A stretch of 64,000 nt of DNA from Nonomuraea angiospora (GCF_014873145.1 NZ_JADBEK010000001.1:5952001-6016000); one strand, 5' to 3'; numbered from the stretch's first letter, positions 1 through 9,250 are shown. Numbers and translations are program-made. Notes: generated from the sequence alone by a model not told the origin.

Positions 1-293
1 ATCCTGGTGATGTCGGGCCAGCGGAGGCGGACGCGGAAGCCGTACGAGTCGGTCAGCTCCACGCCGTCGGCGGAGAAGCGGACGACGGTGCCGGTGGTCA
101 GGCGGCGGTGTTTGGCCACGAGCACGGCCAGGAGGGCAGCGGTGGCCAGCGCCCCGATGACGGCGCCCAGCGGGGTGCTGCCGGTGAAGATGGCGCCGAG
201 GAGCAGGCAGACGGCGAAGAAGAGGGCGAGCGGAGCGGCGAACGGGGCGACGAAGCGCGGGAAGTTGCCCGCGCGAATCCGAAACTCATCCAT
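1..293 (-). CDS. Putative two-helix membrane protein, 3' part cut by window edge
   Basis: This reading frame starts at the ATG at 293 and runs off the window at base 1. The protein begins MDEFRIRAGNFPRF and then has two hydrophobic segments, roughly residues 14-36 and 39-58. A hydrophilic stretch follows that reads like the start of a PH-like or YcxB-type domain (TTGTVVRFSADGVELTDS). Short actinomycete membrane proteins with this layout (N-terminal helical hairpin, cytoplasmic beta domain) are common but their function is unknown. It lies just downstream of the response regulator on the same strand, 62 bases away, so co-transcription with the two-component genes is possible. The overlapping frame starting at 289 is Ser/Pro/Arg-rich and looks like a shadow. 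Confidence 0.55.
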   Translation of the reverse strand, partial: MDEFRIRAGNFPRFVAPFAAPLALFFAVCLLLGAIFTGSTPLGAVIGALATAALLAVLVAKHRRLTTGTVVRFSADGVELTDSYGFRVRLRWPDITR

Positions 294-355
294 AAGCCGG
301 GCGGACTTTACCCAAACCGCTGCCGTGTCTCCACCCTCACGGCCCTGGCACGCTG

Positions 356-970
356 TCAGTCGGTGAGGAGGCCGCGGCGGTAGGCCTCGGCCACGGCGGA
401 TGCGCGGTCGCGGACGTCGAGCTTGGCGTAGATGTGCAGGAGGTGGGTCTTGACGCTGGCCTCGCTGATGAACAGGCTCGCCGCCGCCACCTTGTTCGTC
501 GCTCCCCCGGCCACCAGGCGCAGCACCTCCAGTTCCCGTTTGCTGAGCCTCCCCCTGGTGGGCTTGCGAAGGGCCGCCGCGAGCCGGCCGGCCACGGCCG
601 GGGCGAGGACGGTCTCGCCCCGGTGGGTGGCGCGGACGGCGCGCACCAGCTCCTCCGGCGGGGCGTCCTTCAGCAGGTAGCCGGTGGCGCCCGCTTCGAG
701 GGCGGGCAGGACGTCGGTGTCGAACGTGGTCAGGACCAGCACCCGCGGGCCCGTGCCGCTGAGGCGGCGGATGGCGGTGACGCCGTCCATCCCCGGCATG
801 CGCAGGTCCATCAGGACGATGTCGGGCTCAAGCTCGGCGGCCAGGCGTACGGCCTCCGCGCCGTCGGCCGCCTCGCCGACGATCTCAAGGTCGGGCTCGC
901 CACCGAGTGCCGCGCGCAGGCCGTCGCGCACGATGGGGTGGTCGTCCGCTATCAGCAGCCTCAGCCGCAT
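356..970 (-). CDS. LuxR/NarL-family response regulator
   Basis: This is a two-component response regulator of about 204 residues, a normal length for the NarL/LiaR class. The receiver domain fills the first 120 residues, with the acidic pair at IADDH and the phospho-acceptor Asp near residue 55 in IVLMDLRMPG. A GerE/LuxR-type helix-turn-helix follows from about residue 140 (LSKRELEVLRLVAGG, then SEASVKTHLLHIYAKL). A frame seven codons longer exists, but the ATG at 970 has a purine-rich GGAAGGGGAGAG just upstream and begins directly with the receiver strand MRLRLLIADDHP, so I chose it. The cognate kinase gene is 300 bases upstream on the same strand. Target genes are not evident. Confidence 0.93.
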   Translation of the reverse strand: MRLRLLIADDHPIVRDGLRAALGGEPDLEIVGEAADGAEAVRLAAELEPDIVLMDLRMPGMDGVTAIRRLSGTGPRVLVLTTFDTDVLPALEAGATGYLLKDAPPEELVRAVRATHRGETVLAPAVAGRLAAALRKPTRGRLSKRELEVLRLVAGGATNKVAAASLFISEASVKTHLLHIYAKLDVRDRASAVAEAYRRGLLTD

Positions 971-1040
971 CTCTCCCCTTCCGGCCGACACTCGTCTCTC
1001 TCTCCCTCGTCAGGCTCTCATCCATCGCCCCTCCTTGGGC

Positions 1041-1154
1041 CGGCTCCGACCACGCGTCCGCCGGCCAGGGTGCGGGACCGGCTCTGACTATGCGTGCGCC
1101 AGCCAGGGCGCGGGGGCGGCTCTGACCACGCGGGCGTCTGCCAGGGCGCGGGGG
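1041..1154. repeat. Three tandem 38-bp repeats between kinase and regulator genes
   Basis: The 300-base gap between the sensor kinase (ending at 1271) and the response regulator (starting at 970) contains three adjacent 38-bp units at 1041-1078, 1079-1116 and 1117-1154. Each begins CGGCTC(C/T)GAC and contains GCCAGGG near its end. Unit 2 and unit 3 are more alike than unit 1. The spacing is exactly 38 bases. No protein is supported here. The rest of the gap is GC-rich and featureless. Confidence 0.8.
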
Positions 1155-1270
1155 CGCCTCAAGTGCTGCCTTGGGATCAGGGGCGGAGGAGGGCGGGGCT
1201 GGCGAGCGTTGGGGATGGGGAGCAGGGCGCGGTGGTCTATCTCGGGTGATCGCCGTGGACGGCTCGCGGA

Positions 1271-2581
1271 TCATGGGTGGTCGTCCTCGGCGGGGAGCAT
1301 GGGGATGGCGGCGGCCACGGCGGTGCCCTGGCCGGGGGTGGACTCGAGGTGGAGGGTGCCGCCGACGGCGCGGACGCGTTGGCGCATTCCGTCGAGGCCG
1401 AAGCCGTCAGCGGGCTTCTGCGGGGCGAACCCGGCGCCGTCGTCTCGAATGTCGAGGAGGACGGTTTCGTCCGTGTACGACAGGGTCAGGCCCGTCCTGG
1501 AGGCTCTGGCGTGCTTGGCGACGTTGGCCAGAGCCTCCTGGGCCACGCGGAACAGCGTGTCCTCGATGGGGGCGGCCAGGGCGACCGGGGTGCCGGTGAT
1601 CTCGAGGATCAGGTCGACGCCGGCCGACCGGGACCACGACTCGGCCAGGTCGGTGATCGCGTCCGGGAGCTTCGAGGTCTCCAGCGGCTCCGGGCGCAGG
1701 GCGCGTACGGACCGGCGGGCCTCGGAGAGGCTGCGGCGGGCCAGGTCGGCGGCCTGGTCGAGGTGGCGGCGGCGGGTCTCGGCCCTGGAGGTGCGGTCGG
1801 CGGCGTTGAGCTGGCCGATCAAGGCGACGAGGTCCTGGGCGACCGTGTCGTGGATCTCTCCGGCCACGCGGTGCCGCTCGTCGAGCATGCCCGCCCGCCT
1901 GGCCTGGTCGAGGAGCCGGGCGTTGAGTGAGGCGTTCTCGGCCATGGCGGCGCGCAGGCGCTCGACCAGGCGGCGGCGCTTGTCGTGCTCGGCGGAGACG
2001 TACCAGCCGGCCGCGACCAGCGGCAGCGCCACGCCCGCGATCACGGTGAGCAGGGTGCCTCGGGCGCCCGGCCCCGCCTGGGCCGTGACGATGACGATGG
2101 CGGTGAGCGTCACGCCCGCCATGGTCAGCCGGGCCGGGAGCAGGGCGCTGGCCAGCGGGTAGCCGATCGAGGCGAACACGATGAAGGCGGGGCTGGCGGC
2201 CGTCAGCGCGGCGGCGAGCGCGATCAGCACGAGGAAGTGGCCCACGGCGAGCGCGCGGCGGGTGTCCCGGCGGGGGTGGAGCCAGCCGATCGGCGCCACC
2301 CACACCGCGGCGGCCAGCGCGACCGCCGGCCACCACGCCGCGAACGACGCCGGGCCGCCACCTTCCGGCCATGCCGTCGTGAGGCCGCCCGTGGCCGCCC
2401 AGCCCGGGCCTGCCGCCTCGGCGAGCCAGGCCGGCAGGGGGCCGGCCAGCCAGCGCAGGAGGGGCCAGGGCGCGCCGGTGGGCGGCGCGTCCGCGAGGGC
2501 GGCCGCGGTCGAGGAGATCCCGAGCAGTCCGTAGGCGAGGCACAGAAAAACCCCGCGCTCGCGCCCGTCCAGCCAGCTCAT
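1271..2581 (-). CDS. Sensor histidine kinase, HisKA_3 type, with multi-pass membrane N-terminus
   Basis: A 436-residue sensor kinase paired with the downstream NarL-type regulator. The first ~190 residues form several hydrophobic segments (for example VALAAAVWVAPIGWL, ALAVGHFLVLIALAAAL, TLTAIVIVTAQAG), so the sensor is membrane-embedded and has little extracytoplasmic sequence. A coiled linker leads to the dimerisation/phosphoacceptor helix with EIHDTVAQDL, the His box of the LiaS/DesK/NarX class, followed by a compact HATPase_c domain with DIRDDGAGF and GFGLDGMRQRV glycine boxes. The ATG at 2581 lies at the head of the frame, and the divergent hydrolase gene begins about 110 bases away. The stimulus cannot be told from sequence. 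Confidence 0.92.
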   Translation of the reverse strand: MSWLDGRERGVFLCLAYGLLGISSTAAALADAPPTGAPWPLLRWLAGPLPAWLAEAAGPGWAATGGLTTAWPEGGGPASFAAWWPAVALAAAVWVAPIGWLHPRRDTRRALAVGHFLVLIALAAALTAASPAFIVFASIGYPLASALLPARLTMAGVTLTAIVIVTAQAGPGARGTLLTVIAGVALPLVAAGWYVSAEHDKRRRLVERLRAAMAENASLNARLLDQARRAGMLDERHRVAGEIHDTVAQDLVALIGQLNAADRTSRAETRRRHLDQAADLARRSLSEARRSVRALRPEPLETSKLPDAITDLAESWSRSAGVDLILEITGTPVALAAPIEDTLFRVAQEALANVAKHARASRTGLTLSYTDETVLLDIRDDGAGFAPQKPADGFGLDGMRQRVRAVGGTLHLESTPGQGTAVAAAIPMLPAEDDHP

Positions 2582-2690
2582 GAGGTCAAGCCTGGCATGG
2601 CGTCAACCGATCGGTGGATGCCGGACGTCCACCGCACGACGAGCCGGGCAGGCGATGCGCACCCGCTCTGAGCTGGGCGAACATCGAGTC

Positions 2691-3617
2691 ATGAGCTTTC
2701 CGACCCGTAGGGACATGTTTCAGTACGCCGCCGTCGCGGGCGCGGGCGCCGTGGGCTCCGCGGCCGCCAAGCCGAGGCGGGAGGTGACCACGTACGTCTT
2801 CGTGACCGGCGCGAACGGCGTGGCCAGCGGCGACTCCGAGCTGGCGCTGCGCGGCCACCGCACCGTGGGCGTGACGCTGCCGGGGCACGGCCCCGAGGAG
2901 CAGTTTCACGTCGCCTACCAGACCCCGCAGGACCTGGAGACGCTGGCCACGCTGCCGTCGCCGGTGGCGGGGGTCACGCTGGACGACTATGTCGAGGCCA
3001 CGGTGGGCACCGTGCGCCGGGTCTCCGGCCACGGCCCGGTGATCCTGGTGGGCGGCAGCCTCGGCGGCGCGACCATCACGAAGGCGGCCGACGCGGTGCC
3101 CGACCTGATCGACCTGCTCGTCTACGACACCGCGTTCTGCTGCACGGAGCTGAGCTCGCCCAACGACTATCTGGCGACGCCGGAGGGCAAGGAGAGCCTG
3201 GCGGGCAGCGTGGTGTCGGGCATCATCGCCGACCCGAGGGTGATCGGCGCGATCCGGATGAACTGGCGGACCAACGACAGGAAGTTCCTGGACGCGGTCA
3301 AGGCGGCGTTCATGGCGGAGGCGAGCGAGGGCGAGCTCCTGGCCATGCTGAACACGTTGCTGCCGGATGAGAGTCTCCAGGTGGGGAGCGCCGACGCTCG
3401 GGGGCGCAAGGAGGCGTGGGGAAGGGTGCCGCGCGTCTACATCAGGCACACGCGGGACAGGGTGATCCCGCTCGCACTGCAGGACAGGATGATCAAGGAG
3501 GCGGATGCGGCCACGCCAGGCAACAAGTTCGAGGTTTTCTCGGTGGAGGCTTCGCATGCGCCGACGGCGCGAACGTACCGGCTGATTACCGAAATCCTGC
3601 ACAAACTGGCGAAATGA
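2691..3617 (+). CDS. Tat-signal alpha/beta hydrolase (esterase-like)
   Basis: A serine hydrolase of about 308 residues. It starts at the ATG at 2691; a longer frame upstream has no ribosome-binding site and would overlap the divergent kinase promoter. The N-terminus TRRDMFQYAAVAGAGAVGS is a twin-arginine signal, so the protein is probably exported folded. The fold follows the EstC/AB_hydrolase_6 pattern: VFVTGANG at strand 1, oxyanion region, nucleophile elbow GGSLGG with Ser near residue 123, and the histidine in EASHAP near the C-terminus. Related proteins include small-ester and methyl-ester hydrolases. No substrate can be assigned. It stands alone between the kinase gene and tRNA-Gln. Confidence 0.85.
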   Translation: MSFPTRRDMFQYAAVAGAGAVGSAAAKPRREVTTYVFVTGANGVASGDSELALRGHRTVGVTLPGHGPEEQFHVAYQTPQDLETLATLPSPVAGVTLDDYVEATVGTVRRVSGHGPVILVGGSLGGATITKAADAVPDLIDLLVYDTAFCCTELSSPNDYLATPEGKESLAGSVVSGIIADPRVIGAIRMNWRTNDRKFLDAVKAAFMAEASEGELLAMLNTLLPDESLQVGSADARGRKEAWGRVPRVYIRHTRDRVIPLALQDRMIKEADAATPGNKFEVFSVEASHAPTARTYRLITEILHKLAK

Positions 3618-3623
3618 TAAAGC

Positions 3624-3694
3624 TGGGGTACCAGGACTCGAACCTAGACTAACTGAACCAGAATCAGTCGTGCTGCCAATTACACCATACCCCA
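3624..3694 (-). tRNA. tRNA-Gln (anticodon CTG)
   Basis: Read on the minus strand, the 71-nt sequence begins TGGGGTA and ends TACCCCA, giving a perfect 7-bp acceptor stem. The anticodon arm is ACTGA-TTCTGGT-TCAGT with anticodon CTG, which reads CAG, so it charges glutamine. The T arm contains the normal GGTTCGAGTCC. The CCA end is not encoded. The gene lies 6 bases past the stop of the hydrolase, on the opposite strand, with no processing partner tRNA nearby. Confidence 0.95.
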
Positions 3695-3857
3695 CCGCTC
3701 GCGACCCCTGGGGGCGCTCTCGGCGACGTCCGAAAGAATAGCCCAGCTCTGGGGGTAAGACCAAAACGAATAGCCAACGAGCCCTCCATCGCCCACAGCA
3801 CCGGCCCTCACGTGCCAAGCTGAAGGGGACAAAACACCACGTGGAGGAGCCTCACCG

Positions 3858-5825
3858 TTGGCCGGTAACCCGTTCTTCACCTCTAGCGACCTGCCGTACG
3901 AGCTGCCCCCCTTCGCCGACATCCGCGAGGAGCACTACCTGCCCGCGTTCGAGCGCGGCATGGCGGAGCAGCTGGCGGAGGTCGACGCGATCGCAGGCAG
4001 CAGCGAGGCGCCGACGTTCGACAACACGATCGCCGCGCTCGAGCGGTCGGGACGGATCCTCGACCGCACGGCCACGGTCTTCTTCAGCGTCGCCGCCTCC
4101 AACACCACCGACGGCATCATGGAGATCGAGAAGGAGATCTCTCCGCAGCTGACCAGGCACGGCGACGCCATCCGGCTCAACCGGGCGCTGTGGGCGCGCA
4201 TCAAGCAGGTGTCCACGGAGGACCCCGAGGAGGCCTGGCTGCTGGAGAAGTACCGGGAGGACTTCATCAGGGCGGGCGCCGACCTGTCGGAGCCGGACCA
4301 GGACCGGCTCCGGCAGCTCAACGAGGAGCTGTCGAAGCTCTCGACGGAGTTCGCGCAGACGCTGCTGAAGGCCTCGACGGAGTCGGCGCTGGTGGTGTCG
4401 GACCCCAAGGAGCTCGACGGCCTCGACCAGGCCAAGATCGAGTCGCTGCTCAAGGACGGCAAGTACGTCCTGCCGCTGCTCAACTTCACCTCCCAGCCGG
4501 GCCTGGCCCAGCTCACCGACCGCGACGTGCGCCGCAGGCTCTACGAGCTGAGCGTCGGCCGGGCGCCCGGCAACTTCGGGCTGGCGGCCAGGATGGCGGC
4601 GCTGCGGGCCGAGCGGGCGGCGCTGCTGGGGTTCCCCAGCCACGCGGCGTACGTGGTGGCCGACCAGACGGCCAAGACCGTCGAGGCGGTGGAGGAGATG
4701 CTCGGCCAGCTCGTCGCCCCCGCCGTGCGCAACGCGCGCAAGGAGGCCGAGGCCCTGTCGGAGCAGGCCGGGTTCGAGATCGAGCCGTGGGACTGGTCGT
4801 ACTACTCCGAGAAGGTGCGCCAGGCCCGCTACGACTTCGACGCCGCCGAGATGCGGCCGTACTTCGAGCTCGACCGCGTCTACCGTGACGGCATCTTCTT
4901 CGCGGCCGGGAAGCTGTACGGCCTCACCTTCACCGAGCGGCCCGACCTGGGCGGGTATCACCCCGACGTGACGGTGTACGAGGTGTTCGAGGAGGACGGG
5001 AGCCGGCTCGGGCTGTTCGTGCTCGACCCGTACGCGCGGGAGACCAAGCGCGGCGGCGCGTGGATGAACAACCTGGTCGACCAGTCGTTCCTGCTCGGTC
5101 AGCTGCCGGTGGTCGTCAACAACCTCAACGTCACCAAGCCGGCCGCGGGGCCGACGCTGCTGACGTACGACGAGGTCAACACGGCCTTCCACGAGTTCGG
5201 GCACGCGCTGCACGGGCTGTTCTCCCAGGTGCGCTTCCCGCGCGTGGCGGGCACCCGCGTGCCGCGCGACTTCGTCGAGTACCCGTCACAGGTCAACGAG
5301 ATGTGGGTGACCTGGCCCGAGGTGCTGGCCAACTACGCCAGGCACCACGAGACGGGCGAGCCGATGCCGGCCGAGCTGGTGGAGAAGCTGCAGGCGGCGG
5401 AGAAGTTCAACCAGGGCTTCAAGACCGTCGAATATCTCGCCGCGACCCTGCTCGACTGGGCCTGGCACAAGCTGGCGCCGGGAGAGACGGTGGCCGACCC
5501 GGAGGGGTTCGAGTCCGCGGCCCTGGAGGCCGCCCAGATCGCCCTGCCACAGGTCGGGCCGCGCTACAGGACCAACTACTTCGCCCACATCTTCTCCGGC
5601 GGCTACAGCGCCGGCTACTACTCCTACATCTGGAGCGAGGTGCTCGACGCGGAGAGCGTGGAGTGGTTCAAGGAGAACGGCGGGCTCACCAGGGCCAACG
5701 GCGACCACTTCCGCCGCGAGCTGCTCTCCCGTGGCGGCAGCCTCGACCCGCTGACCGCGTTCCGCAACTTCCGCGGGCGCGAGCCCAGCATCCAGCCGCT
5801 GCTCGTCCGCCGCGGCCTCGACTGA
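3858..5825 (+). CDS. M3-family metallopeptidase (oligopeptidase A / dipeptidyl carboxypeptidase type)
   Basis: A 655-residue cytoplasmic zinc endopeptidase or dipeptidyl carboxypeptidase that degrades short peptides. The length matches the Dcp/PrlC family. The zinc site is HEFGHALHG, beginning near residue 445 (base 5190), and the third zinc ligand Glu lies in FVEYPSQVNEMW about 28 residues later. The C-terminal substrate-binding signature (SGGYSAGYYSYIWSEVLDAE) is intact. The frame begins at a TTG codon, chosen because a strong GGAGGAG lies 8-14 bases upstream (3843-3849) and the protein then opens NPFFTSSDLPYELPPF, the usual start of the family. It converges with gltX across a hairpin. No signal peptide is visible. 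Confidence 0.95.
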   Translation: MAGNPFFTSSDLPYELPPFADIREEHYLPAFERGMAEQLAEVDAIAGSSEAPTFDNTIAALERSGRILDRTATVFFSVAASNTTDGIMEIEKEISPQLTRHGDAIRLNRALWARIKQVSTEDPEEAWLLEKYREDFIRAGADLSEPDQDRLRQLNEELSKLSTEFAQTLLKASTESALVVSDPKELDGLDQAKIESLLKDGKYVLPLLNFTSQPGLAQLTDRDVRRRLYELSVGRAPGNFGLAARMAALRAERAALLGFPSHAAYVVADQTAKTVEAVEEMLGQLVAPAVRNARKEAEALSEQAGFEIEPWDWSYYSEKVRQARYDFDAAEMRPYFELDRVYRDGIFFAAGKLYGLTFTERPDLGGYHPDVTVYEVFEEDGSRLGLFVLDPYARETKRGGAWMNNLVDQSFLLGQLPVVVNNLNVTKPAAGPTLLTYDEVNTAFHEFGHALHGLFSQVRFPRVAGTRVPRDFVEYPSQVNEMWVTWPEVLANYARHHETGEPMPAELVEKLQAAEKFNQGFKTVEYLAATLLDWAWHKLAPGETVADPEGFESAALEAAQIALPQVGPRYRTNYFAHIFSGGYSAGYYSYIWSEVLDAESVEWFKENGGLTRANGDHFRRELLSRGGSLDPLTAFRNFRGREPSIQPLLVRRGLD

Positions 5826-5835
5826 GCCTGTGCTC

Positions 5836-5860
5836 CGGCGGCCCGCCGTGCGGGCCGCCG
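5836..5860. terminator. Hairpin between convergent genes (bidirectional terminator)
   Basis: CGGCGGCCCGC and its exact complement GCGGGCCGCCG enclose a 3-base loop, between the stop of the M3 peptidase and the stop of gltX. It has no long T-run, as is common in high-GC actinomycetes. It probably serves both converging transcripts. Confidence 0.6.
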
Positions 5861-5869
5861 GGCGTCGGC

Positions 5870-7243
5870 TCAGCCCTTCAGGCGGGCCAGGGCGGCGCGC
5901 AGGCGCTCCTGCGCGCGACCGCGGCCGAGCACCTCGATCGACTCGAACAGCGGCAGTCCCACCGTCCGGCCGGTGATCGCCACGCGGACCGGCGCCTGGG
6001 CCTTGCCCAGCTTGAGCCCGTACGCGGTCCCGACCTCCTCCAGCGCCTCCTTGAGCGACTCGGGGTCCCAGCTGACCGTCTCCAGCCGCGACAGGTAGTC
6101 GGTGAGGATCTCCACCGGCGAGTTCTTCATCGCCTTGTCCCAGGACGCCTGGTCGAAGACCGGCTCGTCGAGGAAGAGGAAGTCGACGTTCTGCCGGATC
6201 TCCGACAGCACGGTGATCCGGGTCTGGGCCAGCGCCGCGACCTTGCTGAACAGCTCGCGGTCCCAGGACGGGTCGAGGTAGGGCGCGCAGCGATCCTCGA
6301 ACGTCTCCAGCGGCAGCGCCCGGATGTACTCGCCGTTGAACGCGCGCAGCTTCTTCTCGTCGAAGAACGCGCTGGCGGAGTTGACGTCCTCCAGCCTGAA
6401 CAGCGGCATCATCTCGGCCCACGGCATGATCTCGCGGTCCTCGCCCGGCCCCCAGCCCAGCAGCATGAGGTAGTTGACCATGGACTCCGCGAGGTAGCCC
6501 TCCGCGCGGTAGTCCTCCAGGGCCACCTTGTCGCGGCGCTTGGACAGCTTCTTGCGCTGCTCGTTGACGATCACCGGCAGGTGCGCCCAGACCGGCGGCG
6601 TGGCGCCCAGCGCCGGCCACAGCAGCATCTGCTTGGCCGCGTTGCCCAGGTGCTCCTCGCCGCGGACGACGTGGGTGATGTTCTGGGTGATGTCGTCGAC
6701 CGCGTTGGCCAGCACGTAGAGCGGCGAGCCGTCGGTGCGGGCGATGACGAAGTCCTCCTGCGCCTCGTTGGGGAACTCCACGTTGCCCCGGATGAGGTCC
6801 TCGACGACCGTGACGCCGTCGTCGGGGGTGCGGAAGCGGACCGCGCCCTCGGTCAGGCCGCGGTCGCGGCAGTGGCCGTCGTAGCCCCGGTGCTCGGAGC
6901 CGGTGCGGGCCACCAGCAGCTCACGCGTGCAGTCGCAGTAGTAGGCGCGGCCGTCGGCCAGCAGCTTCGCCACCGCCTCGCGGTGCTGGGCCTCGTACGC
7001 CGACTGGAAATAGGGGCCCTCGAACGCCGGGTTGCCGCCGTTGATGCCGATCCAGTCGAGGGCGGAGATGATGCCCTCCGTCCACTCCGGCCGGTTTCGT
7101 GAGGCGTCGGTGTCCTCGATGCGCAGCACGAAGTGGCCGCCGGACTGCTCGGCCAGCGCCCAGTTGAACAGCGCCGTGCGGGCGCCGCCCACGTGGAACA
7201 TGCCGGTTGGGGACGGGGCGAACCGCACCCGTACTTCAGTCAC
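5870..7243 (-). CDS. gltX: Glutamyl-tRNA synthetase
   Basis: Class I aminoacyl-tRNA synthetase that charges tRNA-Glu, and perhaps tRNA-Gln before amidation. It begins [20 protein letters not shown], which carries the HIGH-equivalent FHVGG motif and the PSPTG glutamate site; the ATP-binding KLSKR motif is at about residues 234-238. Its 457 residues are slightly short for a bacterial GltX but the C-terminal helical anticodon-binding region is complete. The gene overlaps the upstream FAH-family gene by 8 bases, so the two are translated from one message. This FAH-gltX pair is a standard arrangement in actinobacteria. Confidence 0.97.
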   Translation of the reverse strand: MTEVRVRFAPSPTGMFHVGGARTALFNWALAEQSGGHFVLRIEDTDASRNRPEWTEGIISALDWIGINGGNPAFEGPYFQSAYEAQHREAVAKLLADGRAYYCDCTRELLVARTGSEHRGYDGHCRDRGLTEGAVRFRTPDDGVTVVEDLIRGNVEFPNEAQEDFVIARTDGSPLYVLANAVDDITQNITHVVRGEEHLGNAAKQMLLWPALGATPPVWAHLPVIVNEQRKKLSKRRDKVALEDYRAEGYLAESMVNYLMLLGWGPGEDREIMPWAEMMPLFRLEDVNSASAFFDEKKLRAFNGEYIRALPLETFEDRCAPYLDPSWDRELFSKVAALAQTRITVLSEIRQNVDFLFLDEPVFDQASWDKAMKNSPVEILTDYLSRLETVSWDPESLKEALEEVGTAYGLKLGKAQAPVRVAITGRTVGLPLFESIEVLGRGRAQERLRAALARLKG

Positions 7244-8012
7244 GGGAGACCACCTTGTTCGTGAGTGTGCCGATGCCTTCGATGCCGACGCTGACCTCGT
7301 CGCCGATCTCGAGGGGACCGACGCCCGCGGGGGTGCCGGTCAGGATGACGTCGCCGGGGATCAGGGTCATGACCGCGCTGACGTAGGCCACCAGCGCGGG
7401 GATGTCGTTGATGAGCTGGCTGGTGCGGCCGCTCTGCCGGATCTCGCCGTTGACCGTGGTCGTCAGGGCCAGGTCGCTCGCGTCGAGGTCGGTCTGGATC
7501 CACGGCCCCAGCGGGCAGAACGTGTCGAACCCCTTGGCCCGGGTGAACTGCACGTCCTTCTTCTGGAGATCGCGCGCGGTGACGTCGTTGGCGCAGGTGT
7601 AGCCGAAGATGACGTCCTTGACCCGCTCGACCGGCACCTCGCGGCACAGCCGGCCGATCACCACGGCCAGCTCCCCCTCGTAGTCGACGCGGTCGGACAG
7701 CGTCGTGGGGTACGCGATGTTCTCGCCGTGGCCGATCACGGACGTGGACGGCTTCATGAAGATCAGCGGTTCCTCGGGCACCTCGTTGCCCAGCTCGGCC
7801 GCGTGCTCGGCGTAGTTTCTGCCGATGGCGACCACTTTGCTCGGCAGCATCGGGGCCAGCAGCTTCACCTGGGACAGCGGGTGGCGCTCGCCGGTGAACT
7901 GCACCTGGCCGAACGGGTGACCGGCGACCGCGGAGACGACCTCCTCGCCCGGGCCGCCCTCGACCACGCCGAACGACACGCCTTCGCCTGTGGAGAACCT
8001 CGCTATACGCAC
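7236..8012 (-). CDS. Fumarylacetoacetate hydrolase-family protein
   Basis: A 258-residue FAH-fold enzyme, the class that includes 2-hydroxyhepta-2,4-diene-1,7-dioate isomerase, acylpyruvase and oxaloacetate decarboxylase. The core signatures are present: [27 protein letters not shown] with the metal-binding acidic residues, and the C-terminal [12 protein letters not shown]. The N-terminal ~60 residues form the small FAH_N-like domain ([15 protein letters not shown]). It overlaps gltX by 8 bases. Its precise substrate is not resolved; the family is catalytically diverse and the neighbour gltX gives no metabolic hint. Confidence 0.92.
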   Translation of the reverse strand: MRIARFSTGEGVSFGVVEGGPGEEVVSAVAGHPFGQVQFTGERHPLSQVKLLAPMLPSKVVAIGRNYAEHAAELGNEVPEEPLIFMKPSTSVIGHGENIAYPTTLSDRVDYEGELAVVIGRLCREVPVERVKDVIFGYTCANDVTARDLQKKDVQFTRAKGFDTFCPLGPWIQTDLDASDLALTTTVNGEIRQSGRTSQLINDIPALVAYVSAVMTLIPGDVILTGTPAGVGPLEIGDEVSVGIEGIGTLTNKVVSRD

Positions 8013-8129
8013 CTGACAAGGCTATCGCCGCCACCGCCAGGCTCCGCCCAACGCGTACCTCGTGCCGCGCCGGACCGGCCCGGGGTCGCCCGCGTTAGCC
8101 TGGACCTGTCGCCGACGAAAGGGGTCCCG

Positions 8130-8474
8130 TTGTCCGTCGTGAAGATCAACGTCCTTGACGTGCCCGCCGACATGCGCGAGGAGCTCGAAAAGCGCTTCGC
8201 CAACCGGGCGGGCATGGTGGAGTCGGCCGACGGGTTCGAGTGGTTCGAGCTGCTTCGGCCGGTGGAGGGCACCGAGCGCTACCTCGTCTACACGCGCTGG
8301 CGCAGCGAGGAGGACTTCCAGAACTGGCAGCAGGGTGAGGCCTTCCGGCGCGGGCACGCCCAGGCGGCCCAGGCCGCGCAGGGACAGGGGCACGGCCACG
8401 GGCAGGGGCCCGCGGCGACCGGCTCGGAGGTGTGGACCTTCGAGGTCGCCGAGAGCACCGGCCCCAAGTCGTAA
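8130..8474 (+). CDS. MhuD-like heme-degrading monooxygenase (ABM fold)
   Basis: A 114-residue dimeric alpha/beta-barrel protein resembling mycobacterial MhuD/IsdG heme oxygenases, which open heme to release iron. It shares the opening VVKIN with the active-site Asn, the block ELEKRFANRAGMVE, the LLRPVEGTERY segment and YTRW with the catalytic Trp. A His in RRGHAQ sits where MhuD carries its axial heme ligand. A Gln/Gly/His-rich insertion (GQGHGHGQG) follows and is unusual. The start is a TTG with AAAGGGG 6 bases upstream; an internal GTG at 8139 is the alternative. It stands divergent to the FAH-gltX pair. Confidence 0.85.
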   Translation: MSVVKINVLDVPADMREELEKRFANRAGMVESADGFEWFELLRPVEGTERYLVYTRWRSEEDFQNWQQGEAFRRGHAQAAQAAQGQGHGHGQGPAATGSEVWTFEVAESTGPKS

Positions 8475-8503
8475 CGGCTCCGGCCTCCACGGCCCTTTCG
8501 AGA

Positions 8504-9100
8504 TCAGGCGTCCAGCGGGTTGCGGGCGATGCGGTCCACGATGCCGGCCCGGACGAACTGGCCGGCGAGGCTGGACGGCTTGCGCGCGCCCTGCTCGGAC
8601 ATGCACGCCCCGAACTCCTTGGCGATCTGCAGCCTGGGGTGGCGCTCCAGGACCTCCCGCCTGATCTCCTCGGGGATCTCCTCCGTACGGCGGCCGGAGA
8701 TGTCCATGCCCGTCGAGAGCTCCAGCAGGTGGCCCTCCGGGTCCTCCTCCAGCGGCACCTCGTCCCACATGTGCCGGATGATCACCTCGCGGGCGCGTAC
8801 CCTGCGCTCGGGCGACCAGCCGGCGCCCGCGCAGAAGACCCAGGCCACGTCGCCGCCCGCCTCCTCGAACGCCACCGAGTGGCTGTCGAACTCGGCCACC
8901 AGCCCGAGGTCGTGCAGCATGGCCGCCACGTAGAGCAGCTCCGCGTCGAACGCGATGCCGTGCTCGCGCGCGTACGCGGCCGCCCACAGGTAGGCCCGGA
9001 TCGAGTGGTTGAGCAGCGAGGGCGTGTGGTAGCGGGCGGCCACCTCCAGCGCCCCGCGGCAGGCGGGTGTGTCCGGGATCACGAGGTCGTCGAATGTCAC
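8504..9100 (-). CDS. HD-domain phosphohydrolase-like protein
   Basis: A 198-residue HD-superfamily protein, related to the cyanamide-hydratase-like and urea-amidohydrolase-associated HD group. The metal-binding pattern is visible: His in LLNHSIRAY, the HD pair in AAMLHDLGL, and a downstream Asp/His region (EFDSHSVAFE, IIRHMWDEV). There is no signal or membrane segment, so it is cytoplasmic. Substrates of this subgroup range from nucleotides to small nitriles; none can be assigned. It is convergent with the heme monooxygenase gene and its start lies about 150 bases from the divergent heparinase-like gene. Confidence 0.8.
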   Translation of the reverse strand: MTFDDLVIPDTPACRGALEVAARYHTPSLLNHSIRAYLWAAAYAREHGIAFDAELLYVAAMLHDLGLVAEFDSHSVAFEEAGGDVAWVFCAGAGWSPERRVRAREVIIRHMWDEVPLEEDPEGHLLELSTGMDISGRRTEEIPEEIRREVLERHPRLQIAKEFGACMSEQGARKPSSLAGQFVRAGIVDRIARNPLDA

Positions 9101-9250
9101 CGCACCAGCATGTCGCGCCAGGTACGGCTACGCCATCCGGGACACCGGGGGCGCATCGAGCATCTAACGAATCCGCCACTCAACTTGACCCATTGATCGC
9201 GATTCGGAAAGCATGTTCCACCTTCACTCTTTGTCCCGAAAGGAACTGGC

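Noticed and set aside
3852..7102. Long opposite-strand frames over the M3 peptidase and gltX genes
   Set aside because: They are Arg/Gly/Val-rich shadows with no domain, produced by the GC bias of the real genes.
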